From Pseudomonadota bacterium (lineage in GTDB: Bacteria; Pseudomonadota; Alphaproteobacteria; Rhizobiales; Methylopilaceae): a DNA stretch of 5,807 nucleotides. The stretch spans positions 1 to 5,807 of the forward strand of contig JAEWFF010000074.1 of NCBI GenBank assembly GCA_023388965.1, in the 5' to 3' direction. Made by a program: the position numbers and the translations under genes. The notes under the pieces were generated by a model. The model had not been told where the DNA came from, made no database searches, and saw only the letters and a program-made list of their open reading frames with translations. The first letter of the stretch is position 1. Every line of letters begins with the position of its first letter. Positions 5,615 to 5,807 of this stretch are shown here, piece after piece.

Positions 5615-5621
5615 TCCAACA
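5592..5621 (-). repeat. Right terminal inverted repeat of the IS21-family element
   Basis: This is a 30-base perfect inverted match to the left end, finishing in CCAACA. Read on the minus strand, it supplies the first alien codons appended to the truncated relaxase. Confidence 0.9.
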
Positions 5622-5807
5622 GTCCTGAAGACCTTCCGGCAACGGCCATCCGTTTTCGAGAAAAAGCTGCTTCGAGATGCCAGTCAGACACCTCTTATAG
5701 AAAGAGATATTGATCGCCTTCATGTCCTCGGAGTCGATCCGTGACCATACAGCATGGGCGTGGCGTCGGCCCGCCTTTTCGTGGAAGACAATGGCACGGG
5801 GCTGGCC

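Larger units (their letters stand above)
1796..5621 (+). mobile_element. IS21-family insertion sequence (interrupted by an IS3-family element)
   Basis: Perfect 30 bp terminal inverted repeats lie at 1796-1825 (beginning TGTTGGATGTCACTGAG) and 5592-5621 (ending CTCAGTGACATCCAACA). A further C/G pair just outside (1795/5622) also matches. The element has TG...CA ends, inner copies of the terminal motif at both ends, and the overlapping istA-istB pair diagnostic of IS21. Without the nested 1327 bp element and one 3 bp duplication it is 2496 bp, normal for the family. No convincing 4-8 bp target duplication is seen: the left flank ends GCCTCC and the right begins GTCCTG. The flanks belong to different genes, so the element now marks a rearrangement junction. 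It is probably inactive on its own because istB is split. Confidence 0.92.
5544..5807 (-). pseudogene. MOB relaxase fragment (MobA/VirD2-like), truncated by the IS21-family end; 5' end outside the window
   Basis: Reading the minus strand from the window edge, 62 codons (5807-5622) are open and encode GQPRAIVFHEKAGRRHAHAV, then WSRIDSEDMKAINISFYKRC, ending LFLENGWPLPEGLQD. His9, His16 and His18 of this fragment give the H-x6-HxH arrangement that binds the metal in MOB(P/Q)-type relaxases such as VirD2. The context (GRRHAHAVWSRID, FYKRCLTGISKQLFLENGW) is what I know from alphaproteobacterial mobilisation proteins. These enzymes nick oriT and carry the transferred strand. At 5621 the frame enters the IS21 right end and adds 25 alien residues (CWMSLRTDPALSSRFDPP...) to TGA at 5546-5544. 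The gene's own 3' part is absent from the window. Catalytic-tyrosine and start regions would lie to the right of 5807. Confidence 0.75.

Noticed and set aside
1785..5632. Target site duplication for the IS21-family element
   Set aside because: No direct repeat longer than 2 bp could be found at any reasonable placement of the ends (TGTTGG, TGGATG or TGTCAC starts).

Overview
The window looks like accessory DNA of an alphaproteobacterial plasmid or integrative element, most likely Rhodobacterales or Rhizobiales. This rests on moderately high GC, the style of the ParA/ribbon-helix-helix pair and relaxase, and the kinds of insertion sequence. Host genus and replicon type cannot be fixed from the sequence alone.

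Layout: (1) Positions 15-948, + strand, hold a two-gene cassette: a small deviant-Walker ParA/VirC1-type ATPase and, overlapping its end, a 93-residue ribbon-helix-helix (RHH) partner. (2) Positions 961-1475, - strand, hold a complete YefM-YoeB type II toxin-antitoxin operon. Its operator (1503-1520) has two GTAC-core palindromes spaced exactly 12 bp centre to centre. (3) Positions 1587-1795, + strand, hold the N-terminal remnant of an unrecognised DNA-associated protein, stopped by an in-frame TAG and then cut by an insertion sequence. (4) Positions 1796-5621 hold an IS21-family element with a 30 bp perfect terminal inverted repeat, inner terminal repeats and the istA-istB pair. (5) Inside istB, at 3720-5046 and in the opposite orientation, sits a complete IS3-family element of 1327 bp with 27 bp perfect inverted repeats and an AGT target duplication. 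Its orfB carries a one-base frameshift. (6) Positions 5622-5807, - strand, hold an internal piece of a MOB relaxase with a three-histidine motif, truncated by the right end of the IS21 element. It has no in-window start codon and is easily missed.

How it fits together: the ATPase/RHH pair (partition or relaxosome accessory), the addiction module and the relaxase form a typical plasmid maintenance and mobilisation backbone. The IS21-family element has no recognisable target duplication and is flanked by two different, convergent genes that have both lost their 3' ends. This is best explained by an IS-mediated deletion or recombination that joined two previously separated regions and inactivated the relaxase. 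The IS3 element then landed in istB. Removing it with one AGT copy restores a perfect 263-codon IstB, so the order of events (IS21 first, IS3 second) can be read directly. I see no CRISPR array, rRNA or tRNA. I do not see a clearly novel system; the most interesting points are the VirC1/VirC2-like pair near a relaxase, the scar-like IS21 junction, and a strong hairpin inside yoeB.
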